The notes beneath the pieces were generated by a model, which searched no databases, was not told where the DNA came from, and saw only the letters and a program-made list of their open reading frames with translations. From positions 1 to 15,355 of the forward strand of contig JAHIVL010000090.1 of NCBI GenBank assembly GCA_018816485.1: 15,355 nucleotides of DNA. The letters run 5' to 3'. The DNA comes from Patescibacteria group bacterium (GTDB lineage: Bacteria; Patescibacteriota; Microgenomatia; UBA1400; PJMF01). The position numbers were made by a program, and so were the translations under genes. Of this stretch, positions 7,229 to 13,984 are shown one piece after another (position 1 is the first letter of the stretch; each line of letters starts with the position of its first letter).

Positions 7229-8236
7229 CTAGATTTTTGTTCTAACAAAACTTGAATAAAACGTTCTAGCCATAATATATATTGGAATTGAAAGCAAAGC
7301 ACCCATTATTCCTCCAAGCTGGAATCCACCTAAAATAACGGTTATAGCTACCAAGGGATTAACATTTGCACTCGTTTGCATCACTCTTGGAACAAGTACA
7401 TTATTCTCAATCTGTTGAATAATTATGTAAAGCAAAAATACTATTCCTGCCATAACTGGTCCAAAAGTTAGATACGTTACAAACACAGCGGGAACCATAG
7501 CAATCGTCGGACCTAAGTTTGGAATGATTTCCAATAATCCTGCTAATAAAGCTAATGGCAAAGCATAGGGTATAGAAATTAAAGAAAGACTAATATAAGT
7601 TATTGCGAATATCGAGAACATTAAAATTGTTTGAGCTCTTACCCAACCACCCAATTGTTCTTCTATTGAACTAATAAAATCTTTGATTTTTTCTACATAT
7701 TCTGGCTTAGAAGTGAACCAATACACCTTTTTATGCAAAACCTGTCTTTCCATCATGAGATAAAAAGACATAACTATTAGGGTAAACACTGTAATAACAC
7801 CTGTAAAGGTACTGTTGATAATAGAAAAAATTGCGCCGAAAGAACCACTAAAACTTTTAATTACCGCACTAATTTCTTGCAAAGTAAAGGTAAAGTTACG
7901 AATCTCTTCCTGAAAAACTGGCAAATCTATCAAATTAATTAACTGAAAAACCTCTTTCGCCAAAGGTGGAACTAATAAACCAACTATAAGTGAGACCCAT
8001 CCAATTAAAGTAAGATATGATAAAAAAATGCTAACTCCCTTTGGAAGTTTCAATTTATGGGTCAAAAATTTGACCATTGGATTGAGAGCAACCATGATTA
8101 TGAACGCCAAAACTAATAAAATCATTACTGATCTCATTTGATATAAAGCATAAAGACTCAGTAAGAAAAAAACTGTGAAAATAATTGTAAAAGGAGAAAT
8201 CGAGACTGCGTGGTCACTGTATATATATTTTTTCAT
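7229..8236 (-). CDS. AI-2E transporter/PerM family membrane protein
   Basis: A 335-residue polytopic membrane protein of the family that includes E. coli TqsA/PerM and sodium-proton antiporter-like members; the substrate here is unknown. The N-terminal half has hydrophobic segments near residues 15-52 and 68-90, then an amphipathic stretch, then helices near 145-163. The C-terminal half has the diagnostic LLEIIPNLGPTIAMVPAV, IENNVLVPRVMQTSANVNPL and LGGFQLGGIMGALLSIP. The ATG at 8236 lies inside the 3' end of miaA (overlap 23 bases), suggesting translational coupling; an in-frame TTG at 8248 would add four residues without clear support. Co-transcription with tRNA modification genes is common packing in small genomes and does not by itself show a shared function. 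Confidence 0.85.
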   Translation of the reverse strand: MKKYIYSDHAVSISPFTIIFTVFFLLSLYALYQMRSVMILLVLAFIIMVALNPMVKFLTHKLKLPKGVSIFLSYLTLIGWVSLIVGLLVPPLAKEVFQLINLIDLPVFQEEIRNFTFTLQEISAVIKSFSGSFGAIFSIINSTFTGVITVFTLIVMSFYLMMERQVLHKKVYWFTSKPEYVEKIKDFISSIEEQLGGWVRAQTILMFSIFAITYISLSLISIPYALPLALLAGLLEIIPNLGPTIAMVPAVFVTYLTFGPVMAGIVFLLYIIIQQIENNVLVPRVMQTSANVNPLVAITVILGGFQLGGIMGALLSIPIYIMARTFYSSFVRTKI

Positions 8237-9281
8237 TTTGTTTCTCAAATAGTTTACTACTCAAAGTATAGCTGTATTTTGCCGAATCGTCCAACCAAAT
8301 AATGTTTTTTTCTTTCTTCAGCCACATTAATTGTCTTTTGGCATATTGAAACTCGTGTAAAGCCCAATTTTCCAGGCATTTTTCCTGATCTATTTCATTA
8401 TTAAGATATGAGCTAATGTCACTTGCGCCAAGAATTGTGCTAGATGTTGAAAAATTTGGTGAATTAATTGAACTCGTAGGACATGTTGAATGGAGGTTTT
8501 TGACCTCATCAACCACCACATTATTAAAACGTTCAAAAACTCTTTTATTTATTTTTTCTGAGATTTTTTCTAAATCTGTTGTTAATCCAATTTTAATATT
8601 ATTTATATCATCAGGCAAATTCATGATCTTTTCTAACTCAGGTTTTCCAATAGAAATTTCTATTGCACGAACAAGTCTTCGTGAGTTATTGATATCAGAA
8701 TTATTCATCTGGACCAACTTTTCTGGATTAACCGACCTAAGCCATTCTTGTAATTCTTGAACTGTCATTTGACTGGCTTTATTTCGAACTTCTGTAATTG
8801 GTTTAACATACAAATTGTTATCTTTGTTAAATAAATGATTTATATACAAAGTTGTTCCACCAACAATTATTGGCAACCTATTATCTGCAAAAGAATTATT
8901 AATGATATTAATCGCAAAATTTTTAAAATGAGCCACTGACCATTCATCATTTAAACCTATAATTGAAACTCCATGAAGTCGTATGTTTTTATTCTCGAAG
9001 TATGGAAAAACATCTATCATAAAGGCATCTATGTTTTGCTCATCCTCTTTATTTGGTAAAACTTTTTTAAATTCATTGGGAACATCTGCTCCAGAAAGTA
9101 TTTCTAGACCTCGATATATTTGTCTTGAATCAGCTGAAATTAAATCAACACCACTAAAAAGTTTTTTGCCAGAATTTTTTCCAGTTATACTTTCAATTGA
9201 TAATGCTTGCTCCGCCAATTTTAAAGCAAATGAGGTTTTGCCAGTAGCTGTTGGACCTAAAACTGAGACTAAAGTATTCAT
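8214..9281 (-). CDS. miaA: tRNA dimethylallyltransferase
   Basis: Transfers a dimethylallyl group to N6 of A37 in tRNAs that read codons starting with U, giving i6A37, the substrate of MiaB. Motifs: P-loop GPTATGKT (9-16), LISADSRQIYRG (DSRQ at 51-54), IIVGGTTLYINHLF, NSRRLVRAIEI and the C-terminal FQYAKRQLMWLKK. At 355 residues it is longer than the usual ~300-315. Extra length sits between the P-loop helix and DSRQ (about 18 residues) and in a serine/threonine-rich loop with HSTCPTSSINSPNFSTSST near residue 265, likely a surface insertion. It ends in TGA, which shows that TGA is a stop codon in this organism. A -10 TATACT lies 24 bases before the ATG. The gene follows miaB on the same strand, separated by the repeat region. 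Confidence 0.93.
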   Translation of the reverse strand: MNTLVSVLGPTATGKTSFALKLAEQALSIESITGKNSGKKLFSGVDLISADSRQIYRGLEILSGADVPNEFKKVLPNKEDEQNIDAFMIDVFPYFENKNIRLHGVSIIGLNDEWSVAHFKNFAINIINNSFADNRLPIIVGGTTLYINHLFNKDNNLYVKPITEVRNKASQMTVQELQEWLRSVNPEKLVQMNNSDINNSRRLVRAIEISIGKPELEKIMNLPDDINNIKIGLTTDLEKISEKINKRVFERFNNVVVDEVKNLHSTCPTSSINSPNFSTSSTILGASDISSYLNNEIDQEKCLENWALHEFQYAKRQLMWLKKEKNIIWLDDSAKYSYTLSSKLFEKQNEKIYIQ

Positions 9282-9305
9282 ATATCTATGTATTACATTT
9301 TCTAA

Positions 9306-9311
9306 AGTATA
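9306..9311 (-). promoter_or_regulatory. Possible -10 box of miaA
   Basis: TATACT on the minus strand, with a predicted start near 9299 and a leader of about 18 bases. Any -35 would lie inside the first repeat unit (9309 onward), where only AT-rich sequence is available. miaA may instead be read through from miaB. Confidence 0.4.
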
Positions 9312-9417
9312 GTTTTTTTTAATAAATATTTAAAAACGAACATTTCGAACTTTTTTCAACGATAGTTTTTTTTAATAAATATTTAAAAACGAACATTTCG
9401 AACTTGTTTCGATGAGA
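9309..9417. repeat. Two tandem 53-bp AT-rich repeat units
   Basis: Unit 1 begins at 9309 and unit 2 at 9362, a period of 53 bases. The first 44 bases (ATAG, eight T, AATAAATATTTAAAAACG, then the CGAACATTTCGAAC core) are identical between units; the remaining bases differ at a few positions. Each unit contains the short direct repeat CGAAC-ATTT-CGAAC. The pair fills nearly all of the space between miaB and miaA. Confidence 0.9.
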
Positions 9418-9440
9418 GTTTTTAAATATTTATTAAAAAA
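9368..9440. repeat. 23-bp inverted repeat ending at the miaB stop codon
   Basis: The AT-rich block of unit 2 (9368-9390) is repeated perfectly in inverted orientation at 9418-9440, giving a 23-bp stem around a 27-base loop. The right arm ends at the base next to the miaB stop codon (9441-9443). The stem is almost all A-T pairs and is not followed by a T run on either strand, so it is not a normal terminator, though it could stabilise or end the miaB transcript. Confidence 0.88.
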
Positions 9441-10613
9441 TTAAATCACCACAGGACGTTGACTTAAATTATCTTTATTAATGATTTGATCTAAAATTTC
9501 CCACCTACGTTTCTTCTCTTTATGTGGAATATTATCAGGATAAATTTTCCATCCAACGGTTCCTGGGCGAGGAGAGTAGATAGCCACAAAACCCACTTTC
9601 CAGTTCATTTGTTTTGCCAGATCTACAGTTTCCTGGAATTCCTCTTCGGTCTCTCCAGCAAATCCAACCACAATATCTGTACCTATCACAATATCTGGAT
9701 CCGTAGCCTTAAGTTTTTCTACAACCTCGATATATCTTTCGCGGGTATAGCCACGATTCATTCTGTAAAGCACGGCATTACTGCCAGACTGAATTGGCAA
9801 ATGCACATACCTATCAATTTTTTTATTTTTTCCCACTTCAGCAATCAACTCATCATGAAAATCCCAAGGATTGCTACTCATAAATCTTATTTTTTCAATT
9901 TCGTTAAATTTTGAAATTTGTTGCAACAACTTTACAAATGGAGGAATGCCTTTTGGCTTCAAATATTGCGATTGAGTATCTGGTAAATCTTCACGTTTAA
10001 ATTCTTTATTTTTCATCATCAACTTCCTAAAACCAATACCTAATTTTTCCAAACCCCAAGAATTAACATTCATGCCTAAAAGTGTGATCTCCGAATAACC
10101 TTTTTCAACCAAACTCTCTACTTCTTCCATTATTGATTCCATACTTCTTGATTTTTCTCGTCCTCTAGAATAAGGAACGATGCAATAGGTACAAAATGAA
10201 TTGCAACCTGTAGAAATTGGTAACCAAGCATGCTTCTTATCTTTTCTTATAGCTGCCTGATTGAAACCAACTTCATTAATAGGCAAAATCTCATCAACCA
10301 TCGGCATCATTGCATATAGTTTTTCATCACCATGATGAACCATGCAACCAGTGAGAATAATTTTTGGACACTTAGCATCTTTGTTTGTATCCTTGAGGGC
10401 ATTAAAATGAACCATTACATTATATAAGAAACCTCTGGCTTTATCCTCAGCTCGCTGTCTAACTGCACAAGTGTTTATCACTAGCTCATCGCAGTCTTGC
10501 CAACTTTGGGCTTCAACATAACCTCTAGCCTCGTAATCACCAGCAATACGCTCTGAATCACTTTTATTTGATTGGCAACCAAAAGTATGAATGTAGTATA
10601 ATTTTTTTTTCAT
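9441..10613 (-). CDS. miaB: tRNA-2-methylthio-N6-dimethylallyladenosine synthase, short form
   Basis: Radical SAM methylthiotransferase that converts i6A37 to ms2i6A37 in tRNA. The N-terminal UPF0004 domain has its three cluster cysteines: Cys13 in TFGCQSNKSDSE, Cys49 in INTCAVRQRAEDKA and Cys90 in LTGCM. The radical SAM cluster is Cys137, Cys141 and Cys144 (STGCNSFCTYCIVPYSRGRE). GMNVNSWG and later VGFAGETEEEF and SPRPGT are typical. The protein is 390 residues rather than about 430-450: after KKRRWEILDQIINK it ends in NLSQRPVVI, so the C-terminal TRAM RNA-binding domain is missing. The stop abuts an inverted repeat. The start at 10613 is chosen because the frame upstream runs into tRNA-Cys; only 14 bases lie between the tRNA 3' end and the ATG. 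Confidence 0.9.
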   Translation of the reverse strand: MKKKLYYIHTFGCQSNKSDSERIAGDYEARGYVEAQSWQDCDELVINTCAVRQRAEDKARGFLYNVMVHFNALKDTNKDAKCPKIILTGCMVHHGDEKLYAMMPMVDEILPINEVGFNQAAIRKDKKHAWLPISTGCNSFCTYCIVPYSRGREKSRSMESIMEEVESLVEKGYSEITLLGMNVNSWGLEKLGIGFRKLMMKNKEFKREDLPDTQSQYLKPKGIPPFVKLLQQISKFNEIEKIRFMSSNPWDFHDELIAEVGKNKKIDRYVHLPIQSGSNAVLYRMNRGYTRERYIEVVEKLKATDPDIVIGTDIVVGFAGETEEEFQETVDLAKQMNWKVGFVAIYSPRPGTVGWKIYPDNIPHKEKKRRWEILDQIINKDNLSQRPVVI

Positions 10614-10627
10614 TTTTAAATTAAATG

Positions 10628-10701
10628 AGGCGCGTGCGGGATTTGAACCCGCGAACTGAGGTTTTGCAGACCTAGCCATTAGACCACTCTGGTAACGCGC
10701 C
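10628..10701 (-). tRNA. tRNA-Cys (anticodon GCA)
   Basis: A 74-base cloverleaf on the minus strand. Acceptor stem GGCGCGT pairs with ACGCGCC (7 bp), the D arm has CCA/TGG with GTGGTCTAA in the loop, the anticodon loop is CTGCAAA (GCA at 34-36), and the T arm GCGGG-TTCAAAT-CCCGC pairs fully. Discriminator base 73 is U, the main cysteine identity base. CCA is not encoded. The lowest pair of the anticodon stem (27-43) is a T/C mismatch. A36-A37-A38 is the MiaA recognition triplet, so this tRNA is a likely substrate of the two enzymes encoded downstream. It is transcribed toward miaB. Confidence 0.96.
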
Positions 10702-10735
10702 ACTCAATAAAGTAATCAAGATAGTTCAATAAAAC

Positions 10736-10741
10736 ATTATA
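10736..10741 (-). promoter_or_regulatory. -10 box of the tRNA-Cys/miaB transcript
   Basis: A perfect TATAAT on the minus strand, with a predicted start near 10729 and a leader of about 28 bases to be removed by RNase P. No convincing -35 is seen at 16-18 bases. Confidence 0.5.
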
Positions 10742-10818
10742 AACCAACAAGTAAAAAGCGGGAGGTCAATTCAGAATGTTAAATAGCAAAACCGTGATAC
10801 AAAATAAGATTATTGAGA

Positions 10819-10824
10819 TATAAT
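10819..10824 (+). promoter_or_regulatory. -10 box of the trigger factor gene
   Basis: TATAAT eight bases before the ATG at 10833. The -35 is weak (TGATAC at 10795-10800, 18-base spacer). Transcription would start at about 10831, giving a leaderless mRNA; there is no Shine-Dalgarno site. Confidence 0.6.
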
Positions 10825-10832
10825 ACCCATCT

Positions 10833-11759
10833 ATGACAAAAACACTAATTGTTCCAAACACAGTAATCAAACTCACAATTCCTAAAAAAGATGCCGAACT
10901 AGCCTACAAAAAAGCTCTCAAGAAGCTTGCTAAAAAAATCAAAATTGATGGTTTTAGAAAAGGCAATGTTCCTGCAAAAATTGCAGAAGAAAGTTTGAAC
11001 CCACAACAAATTATTGAAGATGCCCTCCAAATAATTGTACCAGAAATCTATGTAGCAGAACTCAAAAAATCAGGCAAACAACCTCTAACACGTCCAGAAT
11101 TTAATCCTATCTCACTCGAAAAAGGAAAAGATTGGCTATTGGAAGCATATATAGCCGAAAGACCAAAGATTGACTTAAAATCATATAAAACAATCATTAA
11201 AAAGGCCCAAAAACAGGCAGTTAAAGAGATTGACGCTCAGATTAAAGCAAATAAAGAAGCCGCTAAAAAACACGAAAAAGAATGCAAAGATGATAAACAC
11301 AAACACAAACACAAACCAGCAAAACCAACTGTAAACGAAGAGAAAAACTTCACTCTACAATTTATCTACAAAGAACTAGTTGAGGGTATCAAGCCTGAAA
11401 TTCAAGAGCTTCTAATCAAAGAAGAAGTCCACTATGATTTGGATAATCTTAGTCTAAAACTTAAAGACATGAACCTTCCTTTTGAAAAATTTCTTGAGCA
11501 TCGAAAAATGACTTTTGAACAACTTTCTAGCGAACTAGCTACTGGCGCATTGGGCAGACTTCAAATGAGTTTTATTATCAATGAAATCGCCACAACTGAA
11601 AAAATTACTGTTGAAAAAGCTGATCTCGATACCGAGTTTGAAAAAATTTCAGATAAAAAACTAAGAAAACAACAAGAAGCTGACCCAAGATATATTGACA
11701 TGATGAATCAAACAATTTTAAGACAAAAAGTAGATGACTATCTTTTATCTATTAAATAG
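10833..11759 (+). CDS. tig: Trigger factor, short form without PPIase domain
   Basis: Ribosome-associated chaperone that binds nascent chains at the exit tunnel. The N-terminal ribosome-binding domain is clear, with the signature GFRKGNVP (residues 40-47) preceded by AYKKALKKLAKKIKID and followed by the AKIAEESLNPQQIIEDAL helix. At 308 residues it is well short of the usual ~430. In place of the FKBP-like prolyl isomerase domain there is a lysine-rich charged linker around residues 125-170, including a HKHKHK stretch. The rest is helical and ends in LRQKVDDYLLSIK, in line with the C-terminal chaperone domain. Trigger factors without the isomerase domain are still active chaperones in other bacteria. 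The gene is divergent from the tRNA-Cys/miaB unit. Confidence 0.85.
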   Translation: MTKTLIVPNTVIKLTIPKKDAELAYKKALKKLAKKIKIDGFRKGNVPAKIAEESLNPQQIIEDALQIIVPEIYVAELKKSGKQPLTRPEFNPISLEKGKDWLLEAYIAERPKIDLKSYKTIIKKAQKQAVKEIDAQIKANKEAAKKHEKECKDDKHKHKHKPAKPTVNEEKNFTLQFIYKELVEGIKPEIQELLIKEEVHYDLDNLSLKLKDMNLPFEKFLEHRKMTFEQLSSELATGALGRLQMSFIINEIATTEKITVEKADLDTEFEKISDKKLRKQQEADPRYIDMMNQTILRQKVDDYLLSIK

Positions 11760-11770
11760 TAGTTACTTAG

Positions 11771-11799
11771 TTGACAAAACTGCCCATTGATCCTATAAT
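11771..11799 (+). promoter_or_regulatory. Perfect-consensus sigma70 promoter of the first orphan gene
   Basis: TTGACA (11771-11776), a 17-base spacer and TATAAT (11794-11799): all 12 positions match consensus with optimal spacing. Transcription would start near 11806, leaving a leader of about 46 bases before the ATG at 11852. The leader has no Shine-Dalgarno site. Confidence 0.85.
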
Positions 11800-11851
11800 A
11801 AGGAAATTTTGCGGATACATTGTAGTAGTATTCCATTAAAAAATATAAAAA

Positions 11852-12538
11852 ATGGCAAAAACAAACATAGTAAACACTAGCGCATCAATAACAACCTTAC
11901 CTAGTCAACGAACAGGACCGGAAATTCTGGGATCTGAAATTAATCAAGTTCCTGATAACAACAATTGGAATCCTTTTGCCCAAGCACTGGCTGCAAATAG
12001 TGCTGCAAATAGTGGCGAAGGCGCATTTCGCTCAAATAAAGGTGAATTTGGATCCGATAACATTGATCCGAGCTCCGCATCCACAGAAAAGGAACGAAAA
12101 GCATTAGAAATAGCAGCAAGAGCTGAACAACACAAATTTAGAATTACTTCCGAAGAAAGGCGACAACAGACAGTTTTTGATCAAGAAAAACAACAAACTT
12201 CGCTTGATATTCAAAAGGCAAGAGAATCTCTTTTGGAAATTGCAAAAAATCGAAAAGACATCGCAACTAATAGCCATGAAGCAGTCAGAGATGCCAAACT
12301 TAGTACTTATGCACCCAAATCTCTCGATGGAGCACCTGGAATAACAAACTTTCTCTCTAAAATAGCTCTTGCTATTGGACTGAAGCCTCATAGATCAGAT
12401 AATTGGCTTGCAATCGCTAAGACCAAGAGGCGCAAAAGAGGCCCTGGAGCGGCAATTGCCAGAGCTGGTCACGGCCATCTAGAAACCGAAGCAGTGCTAA
12501 CTGAAATAAATAACTTAGATCGTGCTAGCGGTGAATAA
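11852..12538 (+). CDS. Uncharacterised coiled-coil protein
   Basis: I do not recognise this 228-residue protein with confidence. The N-terminal ~75 residues are low in predicted structure and rich in Ala, Asn and Ser. From about residue 79 to 150 a charged helical stretch (EKERKALEIAARAEQHKF onward, with EERRQQ, EKQQTSLDIQKARESL) looks like a coiled coil. A short hydrophobic segment (NFLSKIALAIGLK) follows, then WLAIAKTKRRKRGPGAA and a His/Gly patch near the end. There is no signal peptide or clear transmembrane helix. The order charged helix, short hydrophobic segment, WL, basic tail faintly recalls uncharacterised Patescibacteria-specific proteins of the DUF5660 kind; this is a guess. It has the strongest promoter in the window, so it is probably abundant. 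The next gene has its own promoter. Confidence 0.75.
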   Translation: MAKTNIVNTSASITTLPSQRTGPEILGSEINQVPDNNNWNPFAQALAANSAANSGEGAFRSNKGEFGSDNIDPSSASTEKERKALEIAARAEQHKFRITSEERRQQTVFDQEKQQTSLDIQKARESLLEIAKNRKDIATNSHEAVRDAKLSTYAPKSLDGAPGITNFLSKIALAIGLKPHRSDNWLAIAKTKRRKRGPGAAIARAGHGHLETEAVLTEINNLDRASGE

Positions 12539-12560
12539 TATTTAATAAAAATAAATATTT

Positions 12561-12569
12561 TGCTATACT
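12561..12569 (+). promoter_or_regulatory. Extended -10 promoter of the second orphan gene
   Basis: TGCTATACT is a TGn extended -10. Seven bases separate it from the ATG at 12577, so the mRNA would begin at or one base before the start codon. No Shine-Dalgarno site and no strong -35. Confidence 0.62.
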
Positions 12570-12576
12570 AATTCGT

Positions 12577-13836
12577 ATGGTAGAAAAATTTTCAAGAGAA
12601 TTAATTATGGCAACTGCCTCTAGAGTTCGTCATGTTATGAGAAACAAGTTTTCTCAAACTCCATATGACCCTGCAGGAATAATATCTGGACTTGTTTACA
12701 GAGAACAACAATATGCAGATTACATGAAAAATAAAGATGATATACCAAAAAATGGAAACGGGAAAATTTGGGAAAATATACTTACCTTGTCAGAAAACTT
12801 GCCTATGCCTTTTTGGAATGGCATTCACCCAAGAATTTCCAAGAATCTTGTAGAACACTTAGATGACCCCAAAAATCCATTTTGGGATACACCTATGATG
12901 GATAATGTTGTCAAAACAAAGAAAACAAGAATAATAAGTATGGAGCCCAAAATTAGCAAATATAAAACTCAACCTCAACTAGATTTTTTTGAAAAGCATT
13001 TACCCAAAGGATCTTTATCAACAATATTTATCACTAGAGGTAGTGAAACACTTTGGGGTAGAGTCCCTCTAGCTAATGCATTTGCTAAACATCCTCACCA
13101 AATGAGCCTTCCACCTTTTGCAAAAAAATTAGTAAAAGGTATTAATACGCTTTTACTTACCACAAATGAGTCGGAAACTGTTCCAAGTGAATGGAAAAGA
13201 CCTTTTCCAGTTCACACTGATCATCAAAGTTCAACTATGGCCTGGATGAATTTACACCAAGTTGGTCATTGCATGGTAATACCAACATGCTGGGAATATA
13301 TAGATCGAAACTACTATCTTATTACACCTCAAGAATTATTAAGGCTAACAGAGATGAGGCTTAAAGCATTAAATGAGTGGTTTTTGCGTTATTACGGATT
13401 TAATAGAGCTGAAGTTAAACCTGATTCAACTACATATTTATATGAAATTAAGATCATTGAAAATGCACTTTACGTACTTAATCAAGCTAACACAAAAACA
13501 ACTAATACCGATGGAGATAAAGAAAAACTGCTTTGGTTTAGAGGTTTACACATAAAGGAAATTGCCAAGCAAATGAATGTCTCTGAAGAACAAATCTGGA
13601 AAGGAGTGTTCGCGATGGACAAATATCTAATAGATAATCATCACTCTAAACCAACTGAGGCCGTTTATAACTCAGCTGTTCAATCTACTGATGTTGGAAC
13701 GCACCCAGTAGAAGAAATTGTCGTAGATGTTGTTGCAAAAGCTAGACTAGATATTCTTCCAGAAGAATATGGTTATTGGAAAGAATACACACAAATGGTT
13801 TTTAACATCTGGAAAAAATGGGAAGATAAAGAATAA
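12577..13836 (+). CDS. Uncharacterised 419-residue protein with C-terminal helix-turn-helix
   Basis: Not recognised. Residues 1-60 are a basic helical region (SRVRHVMRNKF). The centre has a cluster of potential metal ligands: H213-T-D215-H216, H227, H231-C232 and C238 (PVHTDHQ, LHQVGHCMVIPTCWEY). Residues 319-350 (LWFRGLHIKEIAKQMNVSEE onward) read like a sigma-region-4/LuxR-type helix-turn-helix, with the usual glycine-then-IKEIAKQMNVSE pattern. There is no signal peptide or membrane helix. By inference it could be a DNA-binding regulator with an N-terminal sensing or metal-binding domain, but no family supports this. Its end (FNIWKKWEDKE) overlaps a second open frame that continues to 13984, so the annotated C-terminus may be a frameshift product. 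It follows the first orphan gene by 38 bases. Confidence 0.75.
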   Translation: MVEKFSRELIMATASRVRHVMRNKFSQTPYDPAGIISGLVYREQQYADYMKNKDDIPKNGNGKIWENILTLSENLPMPFWNGIHPRISKNLVEHLDDPKNPFWDTPMMDNVVKTKKTRIISMEPKISKYKTQPQLDFFEKHLPKGSLSTIFITRGSETLWGRVPLANAFAKHPHQMSLPPFAKKLVKGINTLLLTTNESETVPSEWKRPFPVHTDHQSSTMAWMNLHQVGHCMVIPTCWEYIDRNYYLITPQELLRLTEMRLKALNEWFLRYYGFNRAEVKPDSTTYLYEIKIIENALYVLNQANTKTTNTDGDKEKLLWFRGLHIKEIAKQMNVSEEQIWKGVFAMDKYLIDNHHSKPTEAVYNSAVQSTDVGTHPVEEIVVDVVAKARLDILPEEYGYWKEYTQMVFNIWKKWEDKE

Positions 13837-13840
13837 TATC

Positions 13841-13885
13841 TGTGAACCAAAAGCGACAGAGCTTGAACTTTTAAAACCACTTAGA
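13841..13885 (+). repeat. Direct repeat copy 1 flanking the RhuM-Fic gene
   Basis: Begins TGTGAAC and contains a 19-base core CGACAGAGCTTGAACTTTT (13854-13872) identical to 15082-15100. The first 32 bases match copy 2 at 29 positions, after which identity falls. Confidence 0.85.
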
Positions 13886-13984
13886 AAATCTATTCTTTTA
13901 CATTGGGAACTACAGAATTTTGATCAAGATATCTTCTATAGAGCAGGGGAGTATCAAGGGTTTGTGGATTATTTTAAATATTAA
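13841..13984 (+). pseudogene. Degenerate coding segment, copy 1 (possible lost C-terminus of the preceding gene)
   Basis: An open stretch of about 47 codons in the frame one base ahead of the preceding gene, reading CEPKATELELLKPLRKSI and on to a TAA at 13982. It has no start codon or promoter of its own; the same frame is open upstream to 13769, inside the preceding gene. A one-base change in the run of six A at 13813-13818 would join the two frames. Its first 45 bases are related to a second copy at 15069. Its TAA overlaps the stop of the convergent RhuM-Fic gene. No family is recognised. Confidence 0.45.

Noticed and set aside
8214..8216. TGA as a recoded sense codon, as in some CPR lineages
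   Set aside because: miaA ends at this TGA after its normal C-terminal motif, and no in-frame TGA occurs inside conserved genes here.
9309..9417. Tandem repeats as a CRISPR array
   Set aside because: Only two units, no unique spacers of regular length between them, and no cas genes in the window.
9368..9440. 23-bp hairpin as an intrinsic terminator of miaB
   Set aside because: The stem is nearly all A-T and is followed by A-rich, not T-rich, sequence on the minus strand.
10614..10703. Upstream start giving MiaB 30 extra residues
   Set aside because: The extra codons are the tRNA-Cys gene read in frame; the family N-terminus begins at MKKKLYYIHTFGCQ.
13213..13290. HTDH...H in the orphan protein as a 2-oxoglutarate/iron oxygenase site
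   Set aside because: The HxD...H spacing and the distal Arg motif of that family are not evident; a metal site remains possible but this specific call is unsupported.
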